From the NCBI RefSeq assembly GCF_900114375.1, contig NZ_FOSV01000010.1, forward strand, positions 1-64,000: a DNA stretch of 64,000 nt, written 5' to 3'. The position numbers and the translations under genes were made by a program. Positions 1 through 8,256 of the stretch are shown here, one piece after another. How positions within the stretch are numbered: the stretch's first letter is position 1; the number at the start of each line of letters is the position of its first letter. Origin of the DNA: Methylorubrum salsuginis. Its GTDB lineage: Bacteria > Pseudomonadota > Alphaproteobacteria > Rhizobiales > Beijerinckiaceae. The notes beneath the pieces were generated by a model. The model saw nothing but the letters and a program-made list of their open reading frames with translations, was not told the origin of the DNA and ran no database searches.

Positions 1-426
1 CTTCTGCCGAGAACGCGCCATCGCTCCGGTTGCCCGGCCCGATCAGCCCCGTCTTCAGCGATAGTACCGCGGCGGTCCCGTTCACGCAGCGACCGCAGTC
101 GCCGCCGGGAAGTCCGCCCGAGCGGTCCGTGGCGTCTAGAGCCGGCGAACCGTCCTGTCAACCGTCGATCCGGCTGACACATCCGAGACACCGAGGACAG
201 CGATCGTCCGATCCAGTCGCCCGGATCAGCCGTGCCGCCAAAACAGTCCCGAAGACCTCAAGACCACCGTGCCACCCAGTGGGTGGGCCGCGGCGCCCCG
301 TCGGTGAGGTGCTTCTACGAGCCCCCAACCCCGGCGTCAATCGAAAAATCCAGAAAAGTGCGAGAAACGCCGCTGGCGGCCCTTCTGGTGCAATCGAAGG
401 GCGTTTGGCGGTTCGGGCGCACGCCC
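1..426. other. left-edge intergenic stretch, no supported gene
   Basis: No open frame here has a convincing composition, start or ribosome binding site. The only local structure I see is a short near-palindrome (CCACCCAGTGGGTGG, 272-286). The region lies downstream of the leftward epimerase-like gene that ends at 427. Confidence 0.5.
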
Positions 427-1605
427 TCAGGCGCGCGTGCCCCAACGCTGACCCATGCGGCTCGCGCCAGCGGCGTCGGCACCGATCGCCGGGCCGCTGG
501 CGCGGGCGGGGCGATGCTGCGATTCCGGTGCTTCCGTGCGCGATGCGATCAGGTCGGGCACCTCGGCCATCACCTCGGTGCCGCGGCCTTGCGCGAACTG
601 GCCGGCCTTGCGGAAGGGCCAGAGATAGCCGGGCACCACCGCTTCGACCGCAGTCGGGACGATGCCGAGCCCCTCGATCGTGCGCCCCTCGAACTTGGCG
701 GCTTCCGAGACGACGTTGTCGCTCTGAAGCAGCGTGACCTGATCGCGGGTGAGCTTGAGGCTCGGCGGAAGCAGCCCGAAGGTGAGCGTGTCGACGATCT
801 CCAGCACGCGGGCTTGGAGCCGAGCCGCAGGCTCGGGCAGATCGATCACCGCGCGACGGCGCATGATCACCTCGAGCATGTAGCGCACGAAATATTCGAG
901 CGTGTTCACCTCGGGCCCGCCGAGTTCATAGGCCGCGCCCGGCTTCGCGTCTCCATCGACCGCGCGAGCGATGGCCTCGGCGACGTCGCCGACGAAGACC
1001 GGCTGGAACCGCGATTGCGCGCCGGCCAGCGGCAGCACCGGCAGGAAGGTCGCGAGCCCGGCGAAGCGGTTGAAGAAGCCGTCGCCGGGGCCGAACACCA
1101 GGGAGGGACGGAAGATCACCGCCTCCGGGCTGGCGCGGCGCACCTCCGCTTCGCCGAGCGCCTTGGAGCGGGCATAGAGCGAGGGCGAGGCTTCGTCGGC
1201 GCCGATGGCCGAGACGTGGATCACTTTTGCCCCCACTGCCGCGGCGGCGCGGGCGATGGTGCCGGCGCCTTCGGTCTGCAGGGTCGAGAAGCGCTGGCTG
1301 CCCTGCTCCTGCAGGATGCCGACGAGGTTGATGACGATGTCCGAGTGCTCGACCGCGCGGCGGACGGACTCGGGATAGCGGAGGTTCGCCTGCACGGCGA
1401 CGATCTGGCCGACCTTGCCGAGCGGCTGAAGGAACAGCGCGAGGTCGGGCCGGCGCACGGCGACGCGGATGCGGTAGCCGCGCTTGGCCAGGGCCCGCAC
1501 CACGTGGCGTCCGAGGAAGCCGGAGCCGCCGAACACGGTCACGAGCTGCGATTGCGGGCGCAGCGGCGCGCCGTCGTTGCCGGGTCCGGTGCTGGGGCTG
1601 GTCAT
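427..1605 (-). CDS. complex I NDUFA9-like NAD(P)-binding epimerase family protein
   Basis: This is an atypical short-chain dehydrogenase/epimerase related to the 39-kDa (NDUFA9) accessory subunit of respiratory complex I, a family common in alphaproteobacteria. An N-terminal Rossmann motif (VTVFGGSGFLGRHVV, about residues 22-36) is followed by RPDLALFLQPLGKVGQ and by the Y/K-less middle region typical of the atypical subgroup (SALGEAEVRRASPEAVIFRPS). The C-terminal part (LLPPSLKLTRDQVTLL) matches the NDUFA9-like group. I start at the ATG at 1605 (MTSPSTG...). A GTG at 1635 would add ten residues but has a poorer upstream context. The role (quinone or complex I assembly, or NAD(P)-linked redox) is inferred from the family only. 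About 392 residues. Confidence 0.85.
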   Translation of the reverse strand: MTSPSTGPGNDGAPLRPQSQLVTVFGGSGFLGRHVVRALAKRGYRIRVAVRRPDLALFLQPLGKVGQIVAVQANLRYPESVRRAVEHSDIVINLVGILQEQGSQRFSTLQTEGAGTIARAAAAVGAKVIHVSAIGADEASPSLYARSKALGEAEVRRASPEAVIFRPSLVFGPGDGFFNRFAGLATFLPVLPLAGAQSRFQPVFVGDVAEAIARAVDGDAKPGAAYELGGPEVNTLEYFVRYMLEVIMRRRAVIDLPEPAARLQARVLEIVDTLTFGLLPPSLKLTRDQVTLLQSDNVVSEAAKFEGRTIEGLGIVPTAVEAVVPGYLWPFRKAGQFAQGRGTEVMAEVPDLIASRTEAPESQHRPARASGPAIGADAAGASRMGQRWGTRA

Positions 1606-1761
1606 GGCCGACGAAAAACCTCTCTCGCGGAACACCGCGAGACCGGCATCACGGGCCGGCCGCGCGGCCGACGGGCCACGGACGGGACCCTCGGCAGCAC
1701 GCTCCTTAGACCAGTTTCAGGGCGGAGGGCAGTCGGTAGCGGGGACGAAATCGGCGAAGTC

Positions 1762-2439
1762 TCACGCATCCGTGCATCCCGCGCCGAAGCGGCCCTCCGC
1801 CAGGAAGCGCAGCGTCTCGGCCTGGACGCGGGGCGCGCGCATCATGGTCGGGTGGGCCACCGGCAGGACGCGGTGGTCGGCCATGCCGTCGAGCCGGGTG
1901 CGGGCGACGGTAACGCGGCCGTCGTTCGGCCCCCGCAGCCAGAGCCGCGAGGCGAGCAGGTAGAAGCTGCGGCTGCCGGCGATGATGCCGAGGGGATAGT
2001 CGACGACCCCGAGGCGTGCTTCGAGCGCCGCATCGCGTCGCGTGACGAGTTCGAGGCCGGCCGGGCCGAAGATGCGGCGATAGAGGGTCAGGCGGCGCAG
2101 GGCGTCGGCGACTTCACTCCCCTGGTTCGGCGGCCCGAGCATCACCACCCGCCCGAGATTTTTTGGGCGATGGCGGCCGAGCAGCACGCGGGCGACGAGG
2201 CCGCCCATGGAATGGGTGACGACGTGGAGCCGGGCGCAGTCGCTCGCGAAGGCCGCGACCGCGGGGGCGATGGCCTCGGTGCAGCCGGCGAGGTCGGCCT
2301 TGCGGGCCGGATAGCCGAGATTGAGCGTGCGGTAGCCGGCAGCCGCGAGACGCCGTTCCATCGGGCGCATCGAGGCCGGGCGCCGGGCGATGCCGTGCAG
2401 CAGGAGGACGCCCTCGCGGGCGGGGTCGGTGGCGGTCAC
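1762..2439 (-). CDS. alpha/beta-fold hydrolase (lipase/PGAP1-like)
   Basis: A 225-residue alpha/beta hydrolase. The N-terminal GVLLLHGIARRP supplies the oxyanion-hole HG motif. The nucleophile elbow is VVTHSMGGLVARV (Ser about residue 76), the form seen in lipase and PGAP1-like enzymes that act on ester bonds. PPNQGSEVAD follows, as in triacylglycerol lipase relatives. A late DHRVLPVAHPTMM segment can supply the acid and histidine. No signal peptide is visible, so a cytoplasmic location is likely. The gene is divergent from the MFS gene at 2641, and the two are separated by two hairpin repeats. The substrate is unknown. Confidence 0.85.
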   Translation of the reverse strand: MTATDPAREGVLLLHGIARRPASMRPMERRLAAAGYRTLNLGYPARKADLAGCTEAIAPAVAAFASDCARLHVVTHSMGGLVARVLLGRHRPKNLGRVVMLGPPNQGSEVADALRRLTLYRRIFGPAGLELVTRRDAALEARLGVVDYPLGIIAGSRSFYLLASRLWLRGPNDGRVTVARTRLDGMADHRVLPVAHPTMMRAPRVQAETLRFLAEGRFGAGCTDA

Positions 2440-2445
2440 GCTAAA

Positions 2446-2492
2446 GCATCGGCCCGAAAGGTGGATACCGGCTTTTCAGAGAAAGCCGATGC
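2446..2492. repeat. Rhizobiales-type intergenic palindromic repeat
   Basis: The inverted arms GCATCGGC (2446-2453) and GCCGATGC (2485-2492) enclose CCGAAAGGTGGATACCGGC-type sequence. The general form (a GC-rich arm, CCGAAA-GTG, CCGGTTTTC, then the opposite arm) resembles a short intergenic palindrome that is very common in Rhizobiales. It lies in the divergent promoter space between the hydrolase and MFS genes. Function unknown. Confidence 0.55.
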
Positions 2493-2504
2493 GGCACAGC
2501 AACT

Positions 2505-2545
2505 TAGACAATTGTCCTGGATTTCGTATCCAGGACGATTGTCTA
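2505..2545. repeat. 18-bp inverted repeat, strong hairpin
   Basis: The arms TAGACAATTGTCCTGGAT (2505-2522) and ATCCAGGACGATTGTCTA (2528-2545) are complementary with a single mismatch and a 5-nt TTCGT loop. It lies between two divergent genes (2439 and 2641), so it is not in a classical terminator position. It could be a mobile hairpin (REP/MITE-like) or a regulatory structure. No T-tract follows it. Confidence 0.75.
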
Positions 2546-2640
2546 GACGGTGGATCGCCGCGCCGGCCCGCGTCAAGGGCGGCGCTCTTCCAGGCGCGGC
2601 GCCCCGCGCCAGATCGGGGATGGGGTGAGCGGGGGTATGC

Positions 2641-3795
2641 GTGAGCGAGGGGGGCATCGGACGGGCGGTCGCGCTCTACGCGGCGCTCTACGGCGGATAC
2701 GGCGCGCTCTCGCCGTTCCTGCCGGCCACACTCGCCGCGCGCGGGTTCGCGGCGTCTCAGATCGGCACGCTGCTCGCCGCGGCGATGCTGGTGCGGCTCG
2801 TCGTCGGCCCGCCGACCGGGCGGCTCGCGGACCGGTACGCTGCCGTGCGGGGTTTCCTGGCGTTCGGCCTCGCGGCCTCGAGCGGGCTGACCCTGGGGCT
2901 GCTCGCGGGCGACGGGCTCGCCCTGCTGGTCGTCCTCGTGCTGATCCATGCGGCGACGAGCGCGGCGCTGAGCCCGCTCGCCGACGCGCTCGTGCTGTCG
3001 AGCCGGAGCGGTGCGGTCTACGGGCGCATCCGCGGCGCCGGCTCGGCCGCCTTCATCGCGACGACCGTGCTGACCGGATGGCTCGTCGGGCGCTTCGGCA
3101 ACGGAGCGGGGCTCACCGCCTGCGCCGTCCTGTTCGGGGGCGCCGCGCTGGTGACGCTGGGATTCGCGCCGGGTGCGCCCGCCCCGATGCGGGGCGATGC
3201 GGGCGGCGTTCGCGCGCTCCTCGCCAACGGCCCCTTCCGCCGCCTCGTCCTCGCCGCCGCCCTGGTGATCGGCGCGCATGCCATGCACGACGCCTTCGCG
3301 GTGATCGCCTGGACCGGGGCCGGGATCGGCGCCAGCGCCGCTGGCCTGCTCTGGGCGGAGGCGGTGGCCGCGGAAGTTCTGGTGTTTCTCTGGCTCGGGC
3401 CGCGGCTGCTCGGCCGGATCGGACCAGCCCGCGCGCTCGAACTCGCGGCACTCGCCGGGGCGTTGCGCTGGGCGGTGCAGGCGCAGACGACGTGGCTGCC
3501 GGCGCTCGTCGCGATCCAGGCGCTGCACGGGCTGACCTTCGCGCTCCTGCACCTCGCCTGCCTGCGGATTCTCACGCGCGCGGTGCCGGAGGGGCTGCGC
3601 GCCACCGCGCTCACCGTCTACGGGAGCTTGGGCCTCGGGCTCGCCTCGGCGCTGGCGACGCTCGCCGCCGGCCCGCTCTACGGAGGCTTGGGGCTGCCGG
3701 CGTTCTGGTTCATGAGCGGATTGAGCCTCCTGGCGGTGCCGGTCGCGCAGCGGCTGCGGCCCGACAGTCGCCAGAACGAGGTGGGACATATATAG
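2641..3795 (+). CDS. MFS transporter (HcaT / MFS_1-like group)
   Basis: A 384-residue, 12-helix major facilitator of the 3-phenylpropionate-transporter (HcaT/YcaD-like) group, sited in the inner membrane. The N-terminus reads ALYAALYGGYGALSPFLPAT, and the loop-2 motif LVRLVVGPPTGRLADRY is the classic MFS G-x-x-x-D-R signature (residues about 57-70). Repeated hydrophobic segments continue to LPAFWFMSGLSLLAVPVAQRL. The start is the GTG at 2641 (MSEGGIG); GAGCGGGGG lies just upstream. The gene ends 28 nt before priA. The substrate cannot be read from the sequence. Confidence 0.88.
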   Translation: MSEGGIGRAVALYAALYGGYGALSPFLPATLAARGFAASQIGTLLAAAMLVRLVVGPPTGRLADRYAAVRGFLAFGLAASSGLTLGLLAGDGLALLVVLVLIHAATSAALSPLADALVLSSRSGAVYGRIRGAGSAAFIATTVLTGWLVGRFGNGAGLTACAVLFGGAALVTLGFAPGAPAPMRGDAGGVRALLANGPFRRLVLAAALVIGAHAMHDAFAVIAWTGAGIGASAAGLLWAEAVAAEVLVFLWLGPRLLGRIGPARALELAALAGALRWAVQAQTTWLPALVAIQALHGLTFALLHLACLRILTRAVPEGLRATALTVYGSLGLGLASALATLAAGPLYGGLGLPAFWFMSGLSLLAVPVAQRLRPDSRQNEVGHI

Positions 3796-3822
3796 AACGA
3801 GCGTTCGAAGACCCGTGATGCC

Positions 3823-5997
3823 ATGCCCGCCGTCGCCGACATCCTGATCCCGCTGGCGCTCGACACCGCCTATAGCTACGCGGTGCCGCACGGCCTGACG
3901 CTCGCCGCCGGCGACGTGGTTCAGGTGCCGCTCGGGCCCCGCGAGACCATCGGCGTGGTCTGGGGCGTCGAGGAGCGGGCCTCTGGGGGCAATCTCCGGC
4001 CGGTGACGGGGCGGGTCGAGGCCCCTCCCCTGTCCGAGCCTTTGCGCAAGCTGGTCGATTGGCTCGCCCGCTACACCCTGGCGCCGAAGGGCTCGGCGCT
4101 CGCCATGGCTTTGCGCCTGCCCGACGAGGCGGCGCAGCGCGAGACCTCGCGCATCGGCGTGCGTGCTTCCGGCCGCCCGGCATCCCGGCCGACGACGGCG
4201 CGGGGCAAGGTGCTGGCGGTCGCCGCGGACGGGGCGGTGCGGGGCAAGAGCGCGCTCGCCAAGGAGGCGGGGGTGTCGCTGAGCGTCGTCGATGGGCTGA
4301 TCGACGACGGGGCCCTGGAGGCGGTGGCCCTGGTGCCGGAGCCGGTGGCCCTGCCGCCCGATCCGGATCATCCGCGTGTGCCGCTGTCGGAGGCGCAGGC
4401 GGAAGCGGCGCGCGATCTCATCGCCGCCCCCTCCCCTTCCCCGGCCGAGACCGGAGGGACGATCCTTCTCGAAGGCGTCACCGGCTCGGGAAAAACCGAG
4501 GTCTATTTCGAGGCGGTGGCCGAGTGCGTGCGCGACGGGCGCCAAGCCCTGGTGCTGATGCCGGAGATCGCGCTGACGGCGCAGTTCCTCGACCGGTTCG
4601 CCGGCCGCTTCGGCGTCCGCCCGGCGACGTGGCACTCCGGGATCGGGGGAAAACGGCGCGAGCGCATCCGCGCGGGCGTGGCCTCGGGCGAGGTGTCGGT
4701 GGTGGTGGGTGCCCGCTCGGCGCTGTTCCTGCCCTTCGCGCGGCTCGGCCTGATCGTGGTCGATGAGGAGCACGAGAGCGCCTACAAGCAGGAGGACGGG
4801 GTCCATTACCACGCCCGCGACATGGCGGTGGTGCGCGGGCGCTTTGAGCGCTGCCCGGTGGTGCTCGCCTCGGCCACGCCCTCGATCGAATCGCGGGTGA
4901 ACGCTCAGAGCGGGCGCTACCGCCACGTCTCGCTCCCCGGCCGCTTCGGCGGGCGCCCGCTGCCGGACATCAAGGCGATCGACATGCGCCTCGACAAGCC
5001 GGAGGTCGGCCGCTTCCTCTCGCCGCCGATGGTCAACGCCGTGAAGGCGACGCTGGCGGCGGGCGAGCAGGCGCTGCTGTTCCTCAACCGCCGCGGCTAC
5101 GCGCCGCTGACGCTCTGCCGCGCCTGCGGCCACCGCTACCAGTGCCGCAACTGCTCGACCTGGCTCGTCGAGCACCGCTTCCGCCGGGCGCTGGTCTGCC
5201 ATCAATGCGGCTATGCCGAGCGCAAGCCCGAAGCCTGCACCGAGTGCGGCGCCTTCGACCACCTCACCCCCTGCGGTCCGGGCGTCGAGCGCATCGCCGA
5301 GGAGGCGGCGGAGCTGTTTCCCGACAAGCGCATCGTCGTGCTGTCGAGCGACTTTCCCGGCGGGGCCGAGCGGCTGCGCCAGGAACTGGAGACGGTGGCG
5401 GCGGGCGAATGCGACATCGTCATCGGCACGCAGCTGGTCGCCAAGGGCCACAATTTCCCGCACCTGACGCTGGTCGGCGTGCTGGATGCCGATATCGGCC
5501 TCACCACCGGCGACCCGCGGGCGGCGGAGCGGACGTTTCAGCTTCTCCAGCAGGTGACGGGGCGCGCGGGGCGCGGCGAGCGACCGGGGCGGGCCCTGGT
5601 CCAGACCTACCAGCCCGATCATCCGGTCATCGCCGCCCTGCTCTCGGGCGATGCCGAGCGCTTCTACGAGGAGGAGATTTCCGCCCGCGAGGCGGCGGGG
5701 CTGCCGCCGTTCGGGCGGCTCGCGGCGCTGATCGTGTCGGGCGAGGAGCGCGAGAAGGCCGAGGCGCACGGGCAGGCGCTGGCGCGGGTCGCCGACCCGC
5801 CGCCGGGCGTCATGGTGCTGGGGCCGGCGGAAGCCCCGCTGGCTCTGGTGCGCGGACGCTGGCGGTTTCGCCTGCTCGTGAAGACCGAGCGCGGCATCGA
5901 CGTGCAGAGCTACCTGCGCGACTGGCTGGCGCGAGGGCCCAAGCCCCGGGGTAATCTCAAGGTCGCAATCGACGTGGACCCGCAGAGTTTCCTATAA
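3823..5997 (+). CDS. priA: primosomal protein N' (replication-restart helicase PriA)
   Basis: PriA is the 3'-5' superfamily 2 helicase that reloads the replisome at stalled forks. The N-terminal 3'-DNA-binding domain begins VADILIPLALDTAYSYAVP. Walker A is GVTGSGKTEVYFEAV (about residue 218), Walker B is VVDEEHESAYKQEDG (about 313), and SATPSIES is motif III. A zinc-binding insert of paired cysteines (CRACGHRYQCRNC, CHQCGYAERKPEACTECG, about 431-485) is intact. Later helicase motifs include IGTQLVAKGHNFPHLT and QQVTGRAGRG. The length, 724 residues, is normal for the family. The start is the ATG at 3823. Confidence 0.97.
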   Translation: MPAVADILIPLALDTAYSYAVPHGLTLAAGDVVQVPLGPRETIGVVWGVEERASGGNLRPVTGRVEAPPLSEPLRKLVDWLARYTLAPKGSALAMALRLPDEAAQRETSRIGVRASGRPASRPTTARGKVLAVAADGAVRGKSALAKEAGVSLSVVDGLIDDGALEAVALVPEPVALPPDPDHPRVPLSEAQAEAARDLIAAPSPSPAETGGTILLEGVTGSGKTEVYFEAVAECVRDGRQALVLMPEIALTAQFLDRFAGRFGVRPATWHSGIGGKRRERIRAGVASGEVSVVVGARSALFLPFARLGLIVVDEEHESAYKQEDGVHYHARDMAVVRGRFERCPVVLASATPSIESRVNAQSGRYRHVSLPGRFGGRPLPDIKAIDMRLDKPEVGRFLSPPMVNAVKATLAAGEQALLFLNRRGYAPLTLCRACGHRYQCRNCSTWLVEHRFRRALVCHQCGYAERKPEACTECGAFDHLTPCGPGVERIAEEAAELFPDKRIVVLSSDFPGGAERLRQELETVAAGECDIVIGTQLVAKGHNFPHLTLVGVLDADIGLTTGDPRAAERTFQLLQQVTGRAGRGERPGRALVQTYQPDHPVIAALLSGDAERFYEEEISAREAAGLPPFGRLAALIVSGEEREKAEAHGQALARVADPPPGVMVLGPAEAPLALVRGRWRFRLLVKTERGIDVQSYLRDWLARGPKPRGNLKVAIDVDPQSFL

Positions 5998-6060
5998 GCG
6001 GCCTCCCGCGCGGCCGGTGCGGGTCTCCTGCGCCGGCGCCATTTCGAGGAGCGCCGCGCC

Positions 6061-6423
6061 TTGCTGACCTACGAGAAGAAGCCCGATTCCGCGATCGCCG
6101 AGATCGTCGTCGACGGCAAGATTTCCGACGAGGAGATGAACGCGGTCATGACCGCGATGAAGGCCGACCTCGACAAGGGCGGCAAGCTCAAGCTGTTGGA
6201 GGACGTGCGCGCCTTCGAGGGCATGGAGCCGGCGGCCTTTTTCAAGGACCCGCGGTTCGGCCTCTCGATGATGAAGGGCGTGAGCCACGTGGCCCTCGTC
6301 ACCGACGCGACCTGGCTGCGCGCGGTGGCCGAAACCTTCGGCTTCGTCTCGCCGGTGCAGATCAAGGTGTTCGAGCGCGCCCGGATCGCCGAGGCGCGCG
6401 CTTGGTTGGAGGCGGGCGTCTAA
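6061..6423 (+). CDS. STAS/SEC14-like domain protein (SpoIIAA-like fold)
   Basis: A 120-residue acidic cytosolic protein of the family annotated as STAS/SEC14 or SpoIIAA-like, with alternating strand and helix segments. Visible features are YEKKPDSAIAEIVVDGKISDEE at the N-terminus, then KLKLLEDVRAFEGMEP and HVALVTDATWLRAVAETFG. The start is the TTG at 6061, preceded by GAGGAG at 6046-6051. Members may bind small lipids or act as anti-sigma-antagonist-like switches, but no partner gene is adjacent, so the role is open. Confidence 0.8.
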   Translation: MLTYEKKPDSAIAEIVVDGKISDEEMNAVMTAMKADLDKGGKLKLLEDVRAFEGMEPAAFFKDPRFGLSMMKGVSHVALVTDATWLRAVAETFGFVSPVQIKVFERARIAEARAWLEAGV

Positions 6424-6440
6424 GGCTTTTGCCGAGTTGC

Positions 6441-6540
6441 GCGGAATAGGACCGATGGTCCTGCTCCGCGCGTCCGGCGGACGACCGCCGCCCCGCCCTC
6501 GTGGGGGCCATCGATGATGATGCTCATCATCATCGATGGA
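6441..6540. repeat. composite hairpin repeat, copy A
   Basis: It is built from three parts. A first hairpin is centred on AGGACCGATGGTCCT inside complementary GCGGA/TCCGC arms. A shared core reads GCGTCCGGCGGACG-CCGCCGCCCCGCC. A second, perfect hairpin has 15-bp arms (CCATCGATGATGATG and CATCATCATCGATGG). The same order recurs at 17111-17215 and, more diverged, at 36811-36911. It lies between two convergent genes (6423 and 6560), where it could also stop transcription from both sides. Confidence 0.75.
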
Positions 6541-6559
6541 TGCTGAAGATGCGGGCGGA

Positions 6560-6940
6560 TCACTCCGCCTGCGCGGTGCGGACGGTGTGGCGGCGGGCGG
6601 TCCAGCGGCCGGTGCAGAGGCCGCCCGAAACGCGCCACGTGCCGGAGCCGCCGCGCACCTGAAGCCGGCCCGAGGCGGTGCCGTTGGCCGCCGCCGTCGC
6701 GACGGTGAGGCCGACGCTACCATCGCTCCCGACCCGGCCCGACACCGTGGTGCCGTTGGTCGCCGCGGTGGTGATCGGGCGAACCTGACCGTCCTGAACG
6801 CTCAGGGTGTAGCTGTACTGCGCCTCGCACAGCCCGCCTTCCGTCACCAGCTGGACCGACCACGTGCCGTCGAACCCGCCCGCGACGGCCGGAGAGGCGA
6901 GCAGGGCGGCCAGGGCGGTCGTCAGAGCGAGCTTGGACAT
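6560..6940 (-). CDS. small secreted protein, function unknown
   Basis: A 126-residue protein with a clear Sec signal peptide (MSKLALTTALAALLASPAVAG, predicted cut after AVA). The mature part opens GGFDGTWSVQLVTEGGLC and continues as beta-rich Gly/Thr sequence with a second Cys in GGLCTGRW, so a single disulfide across the domain is plausible. The GxWxG-type start suggests a small lipocalin-like or beta-sandwich domain, but I do not recognise a named family. It is convergent with the STAS-like gene. Confidence 0.75.
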   Translation of the reverse strand: MSKLALTTALAALLASPAVAGGFDGTWSVQLVTEGGLCEAQYSYTLSVQDGQVRPITTAATNGTTVSGRVGSDGSVGLTVATAAANGTASGRLQVRGGSGTWRVSGGLCTGRWTARRHTVRTAQAE

Positions 6941-7300
6941 GCGTCATCCGGTGCAGCGACGAGGGTAAGGTGACCGGATGCGCCGTCGCTCGCGCTCCGA
7001 ACCGTCGATCCGTGAGATGCCCGCACCATAAGAGAACAAGAGGCGAGAATATGACGGCAGCCCATGGCAGGGTTGCCGATATAGCGCGCCTCGTCGTGGA
7101 ACTTTTTACGCGCAAGTCGCGCGGAAGTTCCGCCGATGCGCTCGTTCCGAGGTATTTGTGTTGAAGCTTGAGCGCCCGGCTCGGATATAAACTTGCATGA
7201 CCGAGGAGGTATGGGCGCTCCGTGTCGGCTGGGGCAAGGACAGTGCAGGAGCCTGCGGCGGGTGACGATCGCGCTTCCCGCGACTTGTCATCGAGCAAAA

Positions 7301-7325
7301 GGATGCCGCCGTGACGGCGGCATCC
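7301..7325 (+). terminator. perfect 10-bp hairpin, possible terminator
   Basis: GGATGCCGCC-GTGAC-GGCGGCATCC is a perfect stem with a 5-nt loop, followed by GGAACAGTTTCATTT, a weak T-run. It would fit a factor-independent terminator for plus-strand transcription, though no convincing upstream plus-strand gene is present. Confidence 0.45.
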
Positions 7326-7455
7326 GGAACAGTTTCATTTCGAGAAATATACGGACCGGTCGACCTATGGCGCCGACACCGGGAACATCGAAGTTCATCG
7401 AACGGTCATCGGCCCCGAGGGGACGCCCGTCTTCGACTTCGATGTCGTGAATTGA
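7315..7455 (+). pseudogene. protein-like open frame without a start codon
   Basis: A 46-codon open frame begins directly after an in-frame TGA in the hairpin loop. It reads ...FHFEKYTDRSTYGADTGN... and ends ...GPEGTPVFDFDVVN before TGA. The composition looks like genuine protein sequence, but there is no ATG, GTG or TTG in frame. It could be the 3' end of a decayed gene whose 5' part was replaced by the hairpin. It overlaps no better gene. Confidence 0.3.
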
Positions 7456-7462
7456 AGAAGGA

Positions 7463-7714
7463 TCAGGCCGAAGGCTCGGACAGCCGGGCCCGGTGTCGGT
7501 CGAGGGCGTCCCGCAGGAGCGGCATGAAGGCCGAGGCGGCGTCGAGCCCGGCCACAGCCCGAACCAGGCGGTCGAGGGCCTGCATCTGCGCGGCGAGACC
7601 CTGGATCGGGGCGAGATAGGCCCAGATCGCCTCGTCCGCCGCGCCGACATCGGCGGGCGGCGCGCTGGCGAGCAGAGTGGAGAACACGTCGAGGGTCGAT
7701 TCCAGGCTCGCCAC
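7463..7714 (-). CDS. small helical protein, function unknown
   Basis: An 83-residue, probably all-helical protein (MASLESTLDVFSTLLASAPP ... LLRDALDRHRARLSEPSA) with no cysteines, signal or membrane segment. The GTG start at 7714 is preceded by GAGGGG at a good distance. It is the downstream-most member of a leftward run of small genes with the two hydrophilic proteins and the dehydrogenase behind it. Not a recognised family. Confidence 0.6.
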   Translation of the reverse strand: MASLESTLDVFSTLLASAPPADVGAADEAIWAYLAPIQGLAAQMQALDRLVRAVAGLDAASAFMPLLRDALDRHRARLSEPSA

Positions 7715-7780
7715 GGCTGATCCCCTCGTTGAATGAAGAGGAACTCCCGGCCACGGGCGGCCGGGAGCGGGTCGATGCGG

Positions 7781-8002
7781 TCAGTGCGAGCGAGGGCCGT
7801 CGTTCTTGCCGGATTCGCTGCCGCGGTGGTGGCGGTCCTGCTCGCCGCCGCCGCCGGAGACGTTTGCGTGCGATCCGCTGGTCGAAGCGCCCGGTTGCGG
7901 TCCCCGGTCCTCCGTCGGGTCCGGCCGGTCGGAGCGCTGGTGGCTGCTGCCGGGGCCGCCATGGTGCCGGTTCGCGGCGGGCGTCTTGCTGGACGTGCTC
8001 AT
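7781..8002 (-). CDS. small hydrophilic disordered protein
   Basis: 73 residues of low-complexity polar sequence rich in Ser, His, Gly, Asp and Pro (MSTSSKTPAANRHHGGPGSS ...). AGGAG lies 10 nt before the ATG. The composition resembles the intrinsically disordered, stress-associated small proteins that Rhizobiales carry beside dehydrogenase genes. Coding status rests on the ribosome binding site and on the similar neighbour at 8051. Confidence 0.5.
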   Translation of the reverse strand: MSTSSKTPAANRHHGGPGSSHQRSDRPDPTEDRGPQPGASTSGSHANVSGGGGEQDRHHRGSESGKNDGPRSH

Positions 8003-8050
8003 GCGCGTCGTTCTCCTGAAGCGATCAGGCCCGGTGGGGCCCGGTAGGGC

Positions 8051-8227
8051 TCAGCGATCCTGCTGGTGGCCCTGATGGGTCGTGTTGACCTTGGAATTGC
8101 CCGCCTGCCCGGTCTTGTCCGGGTCGTTGGGAGCCGTCTTCGTGGTGTCCTTCGGCGCGGCCTCGGCGCTGCCGGGACCCTTGTCGGAGCGGTTGGCCGG
8201 CGGAACCGGCGGCGGCTTGGTCGACAT
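8051..8227 (-). CDS. 58-residue hydrophilic protein
   Basis: A short gene with an excellent AAGGAG ribosome binding site 8 nt before its ATG (8225-8227). The product begins MSTKPPPVPPANRSDKGPGS and ends NTTHQGHQQDR. It is Pro/Lys/Asp/Thr-rich, has no hydrophobic core and is presumably disordered. Both it and its downstream neighbour begin MST and share the polar bias, so they may be a related pair. It lies 29 nt downstream of the dehydrogenase gene and is probably co-transcribed. Confidence 0.65.
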   Translation of the reverse strand: MSTKPPPVPPANRSDKGPGSAEAAPKDTTKTAPNDPDKTGQAGNSKVNTTHQGHQQDR

Positions 8228-8256
8228 CGTGCGTCTCCTTGTTCGGGATCGAAGGC

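Larger units (their letters stand above)
6941..7462. other. 522-nt intergenic stretch with hairpin and gene remnant
   Basis: Other than the hairpin at 7301-7325 and the open frame at 7315-7455 (listed separately), I see only a possible plus-strand promoter (TTGAAG at 7161 and TATAAA near 7185) followed by a 22-codon open frame (MTEEVWALRV..., from 7198). The base composition is less GC-rich than in the flanking genes. Confidence 0.4.

Noticed and set aside
2476..5769. A minus-strand open frame of more than 1000 codons under priA
   Set aside because: It mirrors priA and the MFS gene and consists of His/Arg/Gly/Ala-rich sequence without any domain. GC-rich DNA makes such frames by chance.
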